This document shows, piece after piece, positions 35,862-45,410 of a DNA stretch of 64,000 nucleotides (position 1 is its first letter; each line of letters begins with the position of its first letter). Location of the stretch: positions 310,001 to 374,000 of the forward strand of contig CALSLT010000004.1 in assembly GCA_943787265.1 (NCBI GenBank), in the 5' to 3' direction. The notes under the pieces were generated by a model. That model saw only the letters and a list, made by a program, of their open reading frames with translations. It had not been told where the DNA came from and did no database searches. The position numbers and the translations under genes are program-made. This DNA comes from an uncultured Planctomycetaceae bacterium. Lineage in GTDB: Bacteria; Planctomycetota; Planctomycetia; Planctomycetales; Planctomycetaceae.

Positions 35862-37190
35862 ATGGATGTCGCGATTATCACTGCCGGCGGAGCGGGGATG
35901 TTCTGCGGTTCGTGCATGCACGACAACACGTGGGCTCGCGCGTTGCGCGACGCCGGCGTCAACGTCACTCTGATCCCAACATACACTCCGATCCGAGTGG
36001 ACGAAGAAGACCTCAGCTCGAGACGAGTGTTCTTCGGCGGGATTAACGTCTATCTCGAACATAAGTCGAAACTCTGGCGAACACTGCCACGCTGGATGAC
36101 ACGGTGGGTCAATCACCCATCGCTGATTCGATTCGCGACAGGCTTCGGAGTCAGCAACGATGCCGCAGAGCTTGGCGAGTTGACGCTCGACATGCTGGAC
36201 GGCGAACTCGGCTCGCAACGACGCGACGTCGAAGAACTGGTTTCGTTTATTGCCAATGACTTGAAGCCGGACGTCGTTTGTTTCAGTAACGCTTTACTCG
36301 CGGGGGCAGTACGTTCACTGCGGCAAAAATACGACGGGAAAATTGTCTGCACGCTACAGGGTGACGACATCTTTCTCGACGGTCTTTCAGCCGAGCATCG
36401 CCAGGGAGCCATCGACCGAATCAGCAGCCGAGCCGCTGACTTCGATGGGTTTCTCGTTCACAGCGACTACTACCGTGACCACATGGCAGCCATGCTGAAG
36501 TTGCCAGGCGAGAAGTTTGCTCGCATTCCGTTGGGCATCGACTTCTCAGGTTTTTCGCCGCTTGAGCAGCCTCGAACTGACAACGAGTTTCGCATCGGTT
36601 ACTTCGCGCGAATTTGTCCGGAAAAAGGACTGCACGTTCTGGTTGAAGCGGTTCGCAAAATTCGAAAACAGCACCCGGACGTGAAACTGATTGCCGGAGG
36701 TTATCTCGGATCTCGCGACGCTACATATTTCGAACGTGTGACGACAGACGCCGAGGATCTCGGAGACGCATTCGAATACATCGGCAGTCCCGCCGATCAA
36801 TCTGTGAAGGCCAGGTTCCTGCAAGGTCTCGACGTGTTGTCCGTGCCAGCTCCGTACAAAGAACCCAAGGGCATCTACATTCTGGAAGCGCTTGCCTGCG
36901 GAGTTCCCGTTGTGCAACCGGCACATGGTGCCTATCCGGAAATGCTTGCCACAACGCAGGGCGGACTTCTATTTGAGCCAGGAGATGTCGACGATCTCGC
37001 CGAAAAACTGAGCGAGCTGATCGTCGATTCGGCAAAACGAACTATGCTCGCGACACAGGGAAATACGCTTGTCCGCGAACATTACAGCCTGACGGCGATG
37101 ACAAATGCGACCGTGTCCGCGTTTGAGGCATTCCCTCACAATGCGACGGATGTCATTTCTGTCGATCCTGACAGGCAGGAAACTCCTTGA
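35862..37190 (+). CDS. Glycosyltransferase family 4
   Basis: The 442-residue protein has the GT-B fold of GT4. The N-terminal half starts MDVAIITAGGAGMFCGSC and carries VFFGGINVYLEHK; the C-terminal half has RIGYFARICPEKGLHVLVEA and the donor-binding motif PAPYKEPKGIYILEALACGVPVVQPAHGAYPE (pattern E-x(7)-E spread in this stretch). It transfers a sugar from a nucleotide sugar to an unknown acceptor, probably an exopolysaccharide, glycolipid or small molecule. It lies three bases after the TPR gene. No other glycan genes are adjacent, so the product is not known. Confidence 0.92.
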   Translation: MDVAIITAGGAGMFCGSCMHDNTWARALRDAGVNVTLIPTYTPIRVDEEDLSSRRVFFGGINVYLEHKSKLWRTLPRWMTRWVNHPSLIRFATGFGVSNDAAELGELTLDMLDGELGSQRRDVEELVSFIANDLKPDVVCFSNALLAGAVRSLRQKYDGKIVCTLQGDDIFLDGLSAEHRQGAIDRISSRAADFDGFLVHSDYYRDHMAAMLKLPGEKFARIPLGIDFSGFSPLEQPRTDNEFRIGYFARICPEKGLHVLVEAVRKIRKQHPDVKLIAGGYLGSRDATYFERVTTDAEDLGDAFEYIGSPADQSVKARFLQGLDVLSVPAPYKEPKGIYILEALACGVPVVQPAHGAYPEMLATTQGGLLFEPGDVDDLAEKLSELIVDSAKRTMLATQGNTLVREHYSLTAMTNATVSAFEAFPHNATDVISVDPDRQETP

Positions 37191-37548
37191 AGCAGGGATT
37201 ATTGAGTGGTAACGTTACCGGACTACTCATTTCATTAGCACTTCTTTCAGTTTCTTCTTCCGCGGGCTTTCTGGCAGCAATCTTCAACACATCTACGCTG
37301 TCTGGTCGGTGGTTCGGATCGGCGTTTCCTGTCGTGTCTTTTCGACTCACGTCAGCAACCGTCGCACTTTTGAAGCTGTCCGACTTCTGTAACAACTCCT
37401 AATCTGGTTCCCGCCCCCAATTCGGCCGGTTTCTCGCAGTGGTAATTCACAAATCGGTGCTGTACCGTTTGTCGGTTCCATTTGGCAGAAGCCGCACAGG
37501 CACAGTGTTTTCGCCTCGCCGGATCGCTGTCGTTTGAAGGAAAAGTTC
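37191..37548. other. Intergenic region without a supported gene
   Basis: 358 bases between the GT4 gene and the following secreted unknown. A 71-codon frame from a TTG at 37187 overlaps the GT4 stop but has no clear family, so it is not called. No terminator-like hairpin or promoter is firmly recognised. Confidence 0.5.
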
Positions 37549-38952
37549 GTGCGAAGAACTACCGATACCAATCGGATTGTGACGCGGCTTCGCCGTGTGT
37601 GCCTTGGTTTGGTCATTGCGGTGACCTTGATCACGTCGACGGGCAGTTCGTGCTTCGCGCAGGCAGGAGATGCCGGGCTTCCGAAAGGATTTCGCCCACC
37701 ACCGCCAATTCCTGCGGAACTCGCGATCGAGAATCCTCTCATCACCGAGGATCAGGTCACCGCTTGGAAGCCGAAAAGACTGGCTTTTCAGGATGCCCTC
37801 GGCAAAAAACTGGCAGGTGATGCCCCAAAGAAAATTGACGAAGGATTTCGCGTCAACGTTCATGCTCTTTCGATCGTCGAGAAACGAGACGACCTGATAG
37901 ATACCCGCAAAGCGATCATCAGATACATCGACAACTACATTCCTGAAAAGAACGTCGATGAGAAAAAGTTCGCATGCAAGACAGTGGTTAAGCACGCGAA
38001 GACTTTGCTTGACGGCAACTTTCACGTTCGCATGCAGGCTGTATTGCTGATCGGCTCTCTGAACATTTCACCGCAAGTCCCAGGGCTACGTCCAAAACCC
38101 GCCGTCGCGTACATCGACGGGCTGCCGCCCCTTCTCGACGTAATCCATCCGCCCGCAGACGGTATTGAGCAACCCGAACCCGTGCGAATTCTGGCAGCAA
38201 TGGTTGCGACTCGGCTTTTGGAACAAGGTCGTCACACACTCAAGGTTAACAGCAAGATTCCTGTCGATTGTGCGAAACGCATACTGGCTGAGTTGAACGG
38301 AAACGGCTCAGACTGGTACCACCAGCGACTGATCGAAGCACTTACTCAGACAGCTTTGTCAAACGTACCAAACGCTCAGAATCAGCAGGAACCGCTGATC
38401 GTCGAAGCACTCGCGAAAATCCTTGCGAACCCACGACGCTCTAATCAAATCCGAGCTCGAGCCGCTTACCTACTTGGCAGAGTACCAATGCCAGGCGGCC
38501 TGCAGTCAGCACCGATCGCCTATTCGATCGTGAAACTGACACAGAAAATCGCCACAGAAGTGAATCAACGGCGAGTGCCAGGTTCAGACGCGATTTTCAG
38601 GCTCAACGACATCTATCTGGCATTTGTCCCAGCGACTAAGGGTGAATCGACAACCGACGGTCGAAAGGGTGCTGGTTTGCAGTCGACGCTTAACCAGAAA
38701 CCAATTCAGAATGCGTACAATGATATCAAACCCTTGGTGCAACTGATTTTCCGGCAGTTTCAGGTAGCTGGCAATAAGCAAGACGTCCAGATCGTGTTCC
38801 CAGCGGCCATGATCGCAAAGTTGAACGCCTGGTCGAAACCCAAAGATATGGCTCTGGCTAAGGGACGAAAGCCCATTAACGACGCGCCAACTCCGCCTCC
38901 CGCTCGCCCCCAGGCGGCCCGACGGAATAATCGTACAGACCGAGACAGCTAA
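37549..38952 (+). CDS. Secreted alpha-helical (HEAT-like) protein of unknown function
   Basis: The start is probably GTG 37549, eight bases after AAGGAAAAG; a TTG at 37534 would add five residues. The 467-residue product has a basic N-terminus and a hydrophobic signal at about 12-35 (LGLVIAVTLITSTGSSCFAQA). The mature part is helical with runs such as RMQAVLLIGSLNIS, RILAAMVATRLLEQG and ARAAYLLGRV, reminiscent of HEAT/armadillo repeats, followed by a lysine- and proline-rich C-terminus. I do not recognise a family. It stands alone; the next gene, tatC, is 467 bases downstream. Confidence 0.7.
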   Translation: MRRTTDTNRIVTRLRRVCLGLVIAVTLITSTGSSCFAQAGDAGLPKGFRPPPPIPAELAIENPLITEDQVTAWKPKRLAFQDALGKKLAGDAPKKIDEGFRVNVHALSIVEKRDDLIDTRKAIIRYIDNYIPEKNVDEKKFACKTVVKHAKTLLDGNFHVRMQAVLLIGSLNISPQVPGLRPKPAVAYIDGLPPLLDVIHPPADGIEQPEPVRILAAMVATRLLEQGRHTLKVNSKIPVDCAKRILAELNGNGSDWYHQRLIEALTQTALSNVPNAQNQQEPLIVEALAKILANPRRSNQIRARAAYLLGRVPMPGGLQSAPIAYSIVKLTQKIATEVNQRRVPGSDAIFRLNDIYLAFVPATKGESTTDGRKGAGLQSTLNQKPIQNAYNDIKPLVQLIFRQFQVAGNKQDVQIVFPAAMIAKLNAWSKPKDMALAKGRKPINDAPTPPPARPQAARRNNRTDRDS

Positions 38953-39419
38953 TCGCGTCTTTGCCCCATTCGCCTTTCGAGTCTGACCAATCCGTTGGTT
39001 GCTGAGTAATTCAGACGAACGTGACGGTCAGTTCCCGGGTTACCGACCTGCGAGACCCCTGATTGAGCCTGCGGATGGATCGTTGACTCCATTTCGGCCA
39101 GGGATACACTTTTGGTCTCCGCTCACGCGTCCTGCGCTTCTTCGCGGGCAAACCGAGTGGACAGCTTTTCGTTACCAGATTGTTGCCGGTTGCCACTTCC
39201 AGCGGGTTCAGACCTGTCTGGCGGCCACACCGGGGATCCTGAAGAACTACTTCCGGATGATGTCTGGTCACTTCCACCCAGTTGAACTGGCTGTCCCTGC
39301 CGACTGTTGTCCCGTTCCTCTAAGACCCTCGTACGGCAATGTGCCGAGTGTCGATTGAGAATCGCAACGCGTCCGCGCAATTCGGGACGGCCCGAAAATA
39401 ACCGTGAGAGTACAGTCTG
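38953..39419. other. Intergenic region upstream of tatC
   Basis: 467 bases. No tatA or tatB gene is found here, although one might be expected near tatC. Open frames on either strand in this gap are shadows or lack a ribosome site. No terminator or repeat was recognised. The tatC promoter should lie here. Confidence 0.45.
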
Positions 39420-40547
39420 ATGGCCCAGTCCAGAGACCTCTTTGACGACAGTACAATGACGTTCGGCGAGCACCTTGAGTGCCTGCGAGTTCACTTGATC
39501 CGAGCCATCATCGGCCTCGCCATCTGCGTCATCGGTGCGCTGTTTGTCGGTGATAAAATTGTTGCCATCGTACGATCGCCAATTGATACGGCGCTTCGTA
39601 AAGCCGCACAAGTCGAAGGCTCCAATATCGAGGTTGTCGACATCGCGGACGTCTCGATGACGGATATCTGGCAAAGCATCCTGGAAAAACTCGGACTCGC
39701 GGAGCCTTCCGAACAGCCTGAACCAGGCACCGGGACCGCGGAAACTCCTGCTGAGACGTTCACGCAGCTAAAAACTGACAACGAGTTTGACCGAACGATC
39801 ATCGTGAACATCATGCCGTCGGAACTGGCTGCTGCTCTTCACGAATACAATCCGGGCGCATATCCGGCAGCGAAGCCGACTTCAGAAGACGATGAAGAGA
39901 AGCCACTCGAAATTCGCATTGCCGCGCCGGAATTTCAACAGCTTGAGACGGTAATCGATCGTCAGAACCAGACCGTGACTCTGAACGTCCAGGAGGCGTT
40001 CATGACCTACCTCAAGGTGGCATTCATTGCTGGGCTGTTAATCGCAAGCCCCTGGGTGTTCCGCGAGATCTGGTTGTTCGTGGCCGCCGGTCTGTACCCA
40101 CACGAGCGGAAGTACATCTACATTTACCTGCCAATGAGCCTGTTTCTGTTTACTGGCGGAGCCGTGTTCTGCTTCTACGCAGTGTTTCCGTTTGTTTTGA
40201 AGTTTCTGCTCAGCTTTAACGCGATGCTCGACGTCAACCCGCAGATTCGACTTTCTGAGTGGATCAACTTTGCAGTCATGCTGCCAGTCATGTTCGGAGT
40301 GAGCTTTCAGTTGCCGCTCGTCATGCTTTTCCTGGAACGAATTTCGGTCTTCGAGATTGCTGACTATCGCGAAAAGCGTCGCATGGCCATCCTTGTCATC
40401 GCGTTTCTTTCGATGATCCTGACACCAGCCGATCCGATGAGCATGCTGCTGATGATGTTCCCTCTGACTCTGCTCTACGAACTCGGCATCATTCTTTGCG
40501 GCTTCAAAGCACACAAACCAGAGGTCGAAGGTTTGGAACCTGTCTGA
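39420..40547 (+). CDS. tatC: Sec-independent protein translocase TatC with large first loop
   Basis: The 375-residue protein is TatC, with six membrane helices. The N-terminus MTFGEHLECLRVHLI carries the conserved F-x-E-H-L-E-x-L-R signal-peptide-binding motif. After helix 1, about 135 extra residues (about 57-190) replace the usual short first periplasmic loop and are Glu/Pro-rich; then EAFMTYLKVAFIAGLLIASPW resumes the family sequence. The conserved F-x-x-x-P-F-V and LTPADPMSM motifs at the C-terminal helices are present. TatC is the receptor for twin-arginine signal peptides. The Tat-signalled protein at 47061-47435 is a likely client. No TatA gene is visible in the window. Confidence 0.93.
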   Translation: MAQSRDLFDDSTMTFGEHLECLRVHLIRAIIGLAICVIGALFVGDKIVAIVRSPIDTALRKAAQVEGSNIEVVDIADVSMTDIWQSILEKLGLAEPSEQPEPGTGTAETPAETFTQLKTDNEFDRTIIVNIMPSELAAALHEYNPGAYPAAKPTSEDDEEKPLEIRIAAPEFQQLETVIDRQNQTVTLNVQEAFMTYLKVAFIAGLLIASPWVFREIWLFVAAGLYPHERKYIYIYLPMSLFLFTGGAVFCFYAVFPFVLKFLLSFNAMLDVNPQIRLSEWINFAVMLPVMFGVSFQLPLVMLFLERISVFEIADYREKRRMAILVIAFLSMILTPADPMSMLLMMFPLTLLYELGIILCGFKAHKPEVEGLEPV

Positions 40548-40579
40548 CATCAAACCTCAACCGCCGAATCGACTCCCGT

Positions 40580-41335
40580 ATGACAAGCAGTGAATCCGAC
40601 AGCGCGCACGCCGACATCGGTATCGTTTCGGCGTTGCCGATCGAGCTCGGTCAGTTCATGGATCGATGCGAGCGGGTTAAGCATTACAAGGGCGAGGATC
40701 TCACATTCAAAGGTGGCCGTTACGACGGCATTCGGGTCGTCGTTGCAGAATCGGGCATGGGTTACGCGCGAGCCCGCAAAGCCTCGCTCGCGATGATCGA
40801 CGCCCACAGTCCAAAGTGGATTCTCTCCAGTGGTTTTGCGGGAGCTTTGATTCCGACGATGAAGATCGGCCAGATCGTCGTGGGCAATGAGATCGTCGAC
40901 CAGCACGGGCAGAAGAAGAAACTCAACCTCAGCCTGGAAAGCGATGTCGAAAACGGACTCCACGTCGGCAGATTGCTGACAGCCGACGAAATGGTTCGGA
41001 CCGTGGAACAGAAACGCCAGCTTCATGAAGACTGCGAAGCCATTGCCGTCGACATGGAAAGTCTGGCCGTCGCACAGGTCGCGGCCGAGACGAAAACAGG
41101 CTTCATGGCCGTGCGAGTCATCAGCGACGATATGTCCGCCGACCTTCCGTCCGAAGTTCTGTCGATCATCGGCGACACCGGGGCTGTCCGAGTCGGTGCC
41201 GCACTAACGTCGATCTTCAAACGCCCGGAAAGCGTGAAAGACATGCTGCATCTCCGAACGAACGCCCAGGCCGCTGCAAAAAGTCTGGCGACATTTCTGG
41301 ACGGCGTCGTACACCAGCTTCACGCTGCAGGTTAA
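40580..41335 (+). CDS. Phosphorylase-superfamily nucleosidase (MTA/SAH nucleosidase type)
   Basis: From ATG 40580 the protein has 251 residues. It starts ADIGIVSALPIELGQF and has ILSSGFAGALIPTMKIGQIVVGNEIVD, the nucleoside-phosphorylase motif, and CEAIAVDMESLAVAQVAAE, the active-site M-E-x-x motif with the purine-recognition residues, then FMAVRVISDDMSADLP, where Asp is the catalytic acid of MTA/SAH nucleosidases. It probably cleaves 5'-methylthioadenosine or S-adenosylhomocysteine; a hopanoid-pathway HpnG-like role is the main alternative. It begins 32 bases after tatC; co-transcription is likely. Confidence 0.85.
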   Translation: MTSSESDSAHADIGIVSALPIELGQFMDRCERVKHYKGEDLTFKGGRYDGIRVVVAESGMGYARARKASLAMIDAHSPKWILSSGFAGALIPTMKIGQIVVGNEIVDQHGQKKKLNLSLESDVENGLHVGRLLTADEMVRTVEQKRQLHEDCEAIAVDMESLAVAQVAAETKTGFMAVRVISDDMSADLPSEVLSIIGDTGAVRVGAALTSIFKRPESVKDMLHLRTNAQAAAKSLATFLDGVVHQLHAAG

Positions 41336-41454
41336 AGTTCGACAACGAATTTCAGTAGGTCGGGCTTTGTCGGATGAAGTCTGGAAGCTGCCAGTTCCGA
41401 CGATCAAATCGGAATTCCGCCAGACACAGCCTGACCTACAAAAAATGACGACGA

Positions 41455-41534
41455 GTTTCGAACAGGAGGAGCAGAGGAAACAGAGAGGCCGGTTGTTGCC
41501 CGACTCTGCTCTCTCCGTTTTCTCCTGTTCAAAA
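41455..41534. repeat. Interspersed inverted repeat, GAACAGGAG/AGAGCAGAG family
   Basis: Left arm from GAACAGGAGGAGCAGAGG and right arm CTCTGCTCTCTCC..CTCCTGTTC are imperfect inverted copies in the 337-base gap before the GcvH-like gene. A very similar element is at 61077-61160. In the open frame the repeat produces a false N-terminal extension. Confidence 0.7.
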
Positions 41535-41672
41535 ATTGTCACGGAAGACATGGCAGGACTCCTGTTGAAACCCTGCGACTTGCATCCCAGGGGCGGGTGC
41601 TTTCTACTGGTTGGCTCCTCGTGGCCACGCTGTTTCCCACCTCAACCTTACTCTCCACAGAACCCCACCTCG

Positions 41673-42122
41673 ATGGCCGAAGATCTCGTCTTCATGATGG
41701 GCAAGTACGAAGCCCGTGTTCCGACTGACTGCCTGTACTCGAAGAGCCACCTGTGGCTTCGAAAGGACGGTTTGCGGTATCAGGTTGGGTTTACGGCGTA
41801 CTCGGTCAGGCTGCTGCAGGACGTGTATTTTCTGGACTGGAGCGTTGATCCGGGAACTCAGGTTTTCGAGAAGCAGGAAATCGGCGAGGTTGAAAGCTCG
41901 AAGGCACTCTCGACGTTATACGCACCGTTTGATGGTCGCATCGTCGAGTTCAACGAATTGTTGCTGGACGACCCTTCGGGAATTAACACAGACGGTTACG
42001 GCAACGGATGGCTGTTCACGTTTGAGACAGACGCGGAACCACTGACTCCGGAACAGTATCTTGAAGTGCTTGAGGGCGGCTGGGAGAAAACCCAGAATAT
42101 GCTCAAGGGCCAGGTTAACTGA
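41673..42122 (+). CDS. GcvH-like lipoyl-carrier protein
   Basis: From ATG 41673 the protein has 149 residues with the glycine-cleavage H-protein fold: HLWLRKDG at the start, then YQVGFTAYSVRLLQDVYFLD and the lipoylation motif GEVESSKALSTLYAPFDG in which the Lys of SSKA would carry the lipoyl group. The C-terminal YGNGWLFTFETDA is typical. It carries an aminomethyl or other swinging-arm intermediate. No gcvT or gcvP is present and the next gene is a 4Fe-4S protein, so it may serve a redox role unlike glycine cleavage; that is inference. The upstream in-frame extension of about 100 codons is repeat sequence. Confidence 0.85.
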   Translation: MAEDLVFMMGKYEARVPTDCLYSKSHLWLRKDGLRYQVGFTAYSVRLLQDVYFLDWSVDPGTQVFEKQEIGEVESSKALSTLYAPFDGRIVEFNELLLDDPSGINTDGYGNGWLFTFETDAEPLTPEQYLEVLEGGWEKTQNMLKGQVN

Positions 42123-42145
42123 ACGAGCGAACGCCACACGCTCGG

Positions 42146-42196
42146 TTTTGAACGTTCGATGTTGAACGTTCAATGTTGAATGTTCGATGTTCAAAA
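42146..42196. repeat. Short palindromic repeat, GAACGTTCGATGTTG family
   Basis: A 51-base stretch framed by TTTTGAAC and GTTCAAAA contains repeated GTTCGATGTT/AACGTTCAATG units that are mutually complementary. It sits between the GcvH-like gene and the ferredoxin-like gene and yields a false N-terminal extension ([11 protein letters not shown]) of the latter. Confidence 0.6.
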
Positions 42197-42205
42197 GGCA
42201 CCCAG

Positions 42206-43261
42206 ATGGCTGGTCAAAAGAAACTCACCGTCGTGATCTCCCAGCACCAGGGGAAGAATCCGGTGAAGCGACAGCTCGAAGAAGAGCTGGCGATGGCCTT
42301 CATGATGGATCCGGAGATCGAAGTTTCGATCATCCCGAATCTCTACGACCTCTCGCACGACCATTCCGGAATGCTCTTTCTGAAAGGCATTCAGGGCGAC
42401 GTCGTTGTGCTTTCATGGCTGTTCCCGCGCGCGACTCAGTGGATCCTCGACCGAACGGGAGTCAAAGGAAAAGCAGGCACGGTTTTCCTGGTTGGGGAAG
42501 AGGACGAGGAAGACGAAGATCAGGATGACGGCGAAGAGAAAAACCCGGACGCTATCGGCACACTCGATGTTCCGGACCGGCTGATCTACAGCATCGACCT
42601 GCGAGCTTCGACAGACGCTCAGGAATTCCTCGCCGAGATTCGCCGCATCGCCGAAGTGACGTCGACCGAAACCGTCGACCTGATGAGTTGGATTCAGGGC
42701 GAGCCGAAGAAGGAACAGCTCGAACGCTATCTCAACCCGCAGGAAATGCTGGGCATCGGCAACAGCGAAACTGGATCGGCAGCGATTGGCTCCATCGCAG
42801 AGGTCGAAGCGGAAGAAAAAGTTCGACGGCGCTGGTACCCGGTCATCGACTACGACCGCTGCACGAACTGCATGGAGTGCATCGATTTCTGCCTGTTCGG
42901 AGTTTACGGCGTCGACGCACTGGACCGAATTCTGGTCGAGGCCCAGGACAGTTGTAAAAAAGGCTGCCCTGCCTGCAGCCGAGTCTGCCCGGAAAACGCG
43001 ATCGTCTTTCCGCAGCACAAGACGCCCGCGATCGCCGGAGCCGCTGGCGAAGTCGCCGGCTTAAAGATCGACCTGTCGCAACTCTTCGGAGGCGGTGACG
43101 CCGTCGAGATGGCCGCTCGCGAGCGAGACATCGAACTGGTCCGCGACGGCCGCGAAGCCGTCGGCATGGCCGTCGGAATCCCCAAACGCCAGGCAGACTC
43201 CTGCGGAGTCCGAGACGAACTCGACGACCTCATCGACGGCCTCGACGATCTGGACCTCTGA
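42206..43261 (+). CDS. Iron-sulfur (ferredoxin-like) protein, 4Fe-4S
   Basis: From ATG 42206 the protein has 351 residues. The N-terminal half (about 1-210) has no obvious known domain, but contains [13 protein letters not shown] and an acidic tract [15 protein letters not shown]. The C-terminal half has two 4Fe-4S clusters: [11 protein letters not shown] (with Pro-less variant) and [13 protein letters not shown], the second being C-x-x-x-C-x-x-C-x-x-x-C-P. It probably transfers electrons. It follows the GcvH-like gene and likely shares a transcript, ending at a strong terminator 29 bases after the stop. The partner enzyme is not recognisable here. Confidence 0.8.
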   Translation: MAGQKKLTVVISQHQGKNPVKRQLEEELAMAFMMDPEIEVSIIPNLYDLSHDHSGMLFLKGIQGDVVVLSWLFPRATQWILDRTGVKGKAGTVFLVGEEDEEDEDQDDGEEKNPDAIGTLDVPDRLIYSIDLRASTDAQEFLAEIRRIAEVTSTETVDLMSWIQGEPKKEQLERYLNPQEMLGIGNSETGSAAIGSIAEVEAEEKVRRRWYPVIDYDRCTNCMECIDFCLFGVYGVDALDRILVEAQDSCKKGCPACSRVCPENAIVFPQHKTPAIAGAAGEVAGLKIDLSQLFGGGDAVEMAARERDIELVRDGREAVGMAVGIPKRQADSCGVRDELDDLIDGLDDLDL

Positions 43262-43289
43262 GCCAGAAGAGTGGCACCCAATCAAAAAC

Positions 43290-43324
43290 AAAGCCCGGAT
43301 GATTCACTGAACCATCCGGGCTTT
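43290..43324. terminator. Bidirectional terminator between ferredoxin-like gene and rny
   Basis: A perfect 12-base-pair stem (AAAGCCCGGATG with its complement) and an 11-base loop lies in the convergent gap. It has A-rich and T-rich flanks on both strands, so it can end transcription from either side. Confidence 0.85.
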
Positions 43325-43361
43325 GAATTTTGGCTATCAACTTTCAACGATCGACCATCAA

Positions 43362-44903
43362 CTACCGAGCGTGCTCGACGGCTTTGGTTTCTCGCAGGAC
43401 GACGACTTTGACTTCACCTGGGTAGGTGAGGTTTTCTTCGATGGCACCTGCACACTCTTTAGCAAGCTTGGCGGATTCGCGGTCGTTGACTCGGTTTGAG
43501 TCGACGATGATGCGGATCTCGCGGCCGGCCTGGACGGCGAAGGCGTGGTTGACGCCGGGGAAGCCGCAAGCGATTGCTTCCAGATCTTCCAGGCGTTTTA
43601 CATATCGTTCCAGGTTCTCTCGACGAGCTCCCGGTCGCGATGCGGAAGCTGCATCGGCCGCGGCGACGAGCACCGTGTAAATGAACTCGGGGCGGATGTC
43701 GTCGTGATGCCCGGCGGCAGCGTGGACGACTTCTTCGCCTTCGTTGTAACGCTTGAGAAGCTCTGCTCCGACAGCCGGATGTCCGCCTTCCATTTCGTGG
43801 TCGGCTGCTTTTCCGATGTCGTGAAGAAATCCGCAACGACGACCGAGCGTCGAATCGAGTCCGACCTGATCACACAGCAAGCCGGTGATGTGCGAGACTT
43901 CGATCGAGTGTCGCAGCACGTTCTGGCTGTAACTCGTTCGGAACTGAAGTCGCCCCATCAGGTACACAAGTTTTTCGTGCAGCCCGACGATGTTCGCTTC
44001 GTGGCAGGCTTCCAGCCCGAGCTTGCGAATGTGAGCGTCCATTTCCTTTTCGGTTTCGTTGACGACTTCTTCGATCCGAGTCGGATGAATTCGGCCGTCT
44101 TCGATCAGCTTGATCAGCGACAGGCGAGCGATTTCTCGACGCACCTTGTCGAATGCTGAAACCACTACGACGCCAGGCGTGTCGTCGACGATGACGTCCA
44201 CTCCGGCGATCTTTTCGAACGCTCGAATGTTACGTCCTTCGCGGCCGATAATGCGGCCTTTCATTTCGTCGTTCGGAATGTCGACGGTCGAGACAGTCAT
44301 TTCGGAAGTCTGAGCCGACGCGATTCTCTGAATGGCCATCCCGAGAATTTCTCGCGACAGCTCTTCCTGTCGGTTCTTCAGTTCGCTTTCGTACTTCAGA
44401 ATCAGACCGCCTGTTTCGTCTTTCAATTGACGATCAAGCCGGTCGAGCAGAAGATCCTTCGCCTGATCGGGACTCAGGCTGCTGATCTGAAACAGCTTGT
44501 CCTGTTCTTCGGCGAGAAGTCGATCGAGTTCCTTTTCCTTAACTTCCATCGCCTTGCCGCGAGTTGTCAATTTCTGCTGCTGGCCCTCGATCATCTTTTC
44601 GCGTTTGACGAATTCATCATCGCGGTCGTCGAGTCCACCTTCGCGTTTGTCGAGGTCTCGTTCACGCTGGTGCAAACCGTCTCGCGTGTCGTTGAGCGAG
44701 GCTTCCATCTCCTCGCGTTTCTTCAGCAGTTCTTCCCGAGCTTTCAGTTCCTCGTCACGTTTGAGCGTTTCGGCGTCCCGCTTTGCCTGTTCGAGAATCT
44801 GATCTCGATCCTGGTAAGAGGCACCGCGTCGAAGTCTTTCAAAGAAGAATCCGACGGCTCCCCCGGCGGCGAGACCAATCCCGGCGTAGACCATTTCTGA
44901 CAT
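43362..44903 (-). CDS. rny: Ribonuclease Y (endoribonuclease, HD/KH)
   Basis: The 513-residue protein is of normal RNase Y length. It has one N-terminal membrane helix (about 4-20), a long coiled coil to about residue 190, a KH domain (about 200-270, motif [20 protein letters not shown]), and an HD domain with [12 protein letters not shown] and [12 protein letters not shown] near residues 335-370, where HD ligates metal. RNase Y starts mRNA decay at the inner membrane. It is preceded on the same strand by the small membrane protein at 45138. The family call is certain. Confidence 0.97.
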   Translation of the reverse strand: MSEMVYAGIGLAAGGAVGFFFERLRRGASYQDRDQILEQAKRDAETLKRDEELKAREELLKKREEMEASLNDTRDGLHQRERDLDKREGGLDDRDDEFVKREKMIEGQQQKLTTRGKAMEVKEKELDRLLAEEQDKLFQISSLSPDQAKDLLLDRLDRQLKDETGGLILKYESELKNRQEELSREILGMAIQRIASAQTSEMTVSTVDIPNDEMKGRIIGREGRNIRAFEKIAGVDVIVDDTPGVVVVSAFDKVRREIARLSLIKLIEDGRIHPTRIEEVVNETEKEMDAHIRKLGLEACHEANIVGLHEKLVYLMGRLQFRTSYSQNVLRHSIEVSHITGLLCDQVGLDSTLGRRCGFLHDIGKAADHEMEGGHPAVGAELLKRYNEGEEVVHAAAGHHDDIRPEFIYTVLVAAADAASASRPGARRENLERYVKRLEDLEAIACGFPGVNHAFAVQAGREIRIIVDSNRVNDRESAKLAKECAGAIEENLTYPGEVKVVVLRETKAVEHAR

Positions 44904-45137
44904 GAGCTGCGTCCTTATATCGACCCGGATGACGCAGCCGCTCTAACTGCCGGCCAGGGGCCGAATCAGCCGGGCAGAGAATTCCGGCAGCGACGCCGCG
45001 AAAGAGCGAACGCCGTTACGATGGAATCCGGCACAGAAAGCTCCACCGACTCGTCCAGAAAAACTCGACACTAAACAGGCGACGATCAGGCTGGACAATC
45101 ACGGATCAGAAAACGGAGCTGTGCAGTTCGGGAAGAC

Positions 45138-45410
45138 TCAGAGCTGTCGCTTTACGTGCGCAGGCACGACTCCGAGGCGACCACCAGGTGGTGCGCCGGG
45201 AGACCCTCTTCGGGCTTCGCGAAGATGCCGCTGCTCGATGAGAACTGACTGAGGAATCTGACCGGGCTGCGAGAAACGAACGGCTGTCGTTCCCGTCGAA
45301 AAGACAGGAGCAACTCGTAGTCGCAGCGGCCGCTCAACGAGCAGCCAGGCTGTCAGAATCGCCAGCAGAGCCATCAGGATTGGCAATACTGTCTGAAAAG
45401 AAACCAGCAT
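45138..45410 (-). CDS. Small hypothetical membrane protein upstream of rny
   Basis: The 90-residue frame begins MLVSFQTVLPILMALLAILTAWLL with one hydrophobic helix (about 9-28), then a basic and Pro/Gly-rich tail (about 60-80). The start is ATG 45410. It is 234 bases from rny and on the same strand. No family is recognised; real coding status is moderately likely because of the coherent hydrophobic-then-basic composition. Confidence 0.4.
   Translation of the reverse strand: MLVSFQTVLPILMALLAILTAWLLVERPLRLRVAPVFSTGTTAVRFSQPGQIPQSVLIEQRHLREARRGSPGAPPGGRLGVVPAHVKRQL

Noticed and set aside
37187..37402. 71-codon frame from a TTG that overlaps the GT4 stop
   Set aside because: Composition is hydrophobic at the start, but there is no ribosome site and no family; coding is not supported.
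39123..39674. 183-codon minus-strand frame overlapping the start of tatC
   Set aside because: It is antisense to tatC and has no recognisable domain; treated as a shadow of the tatC frame.
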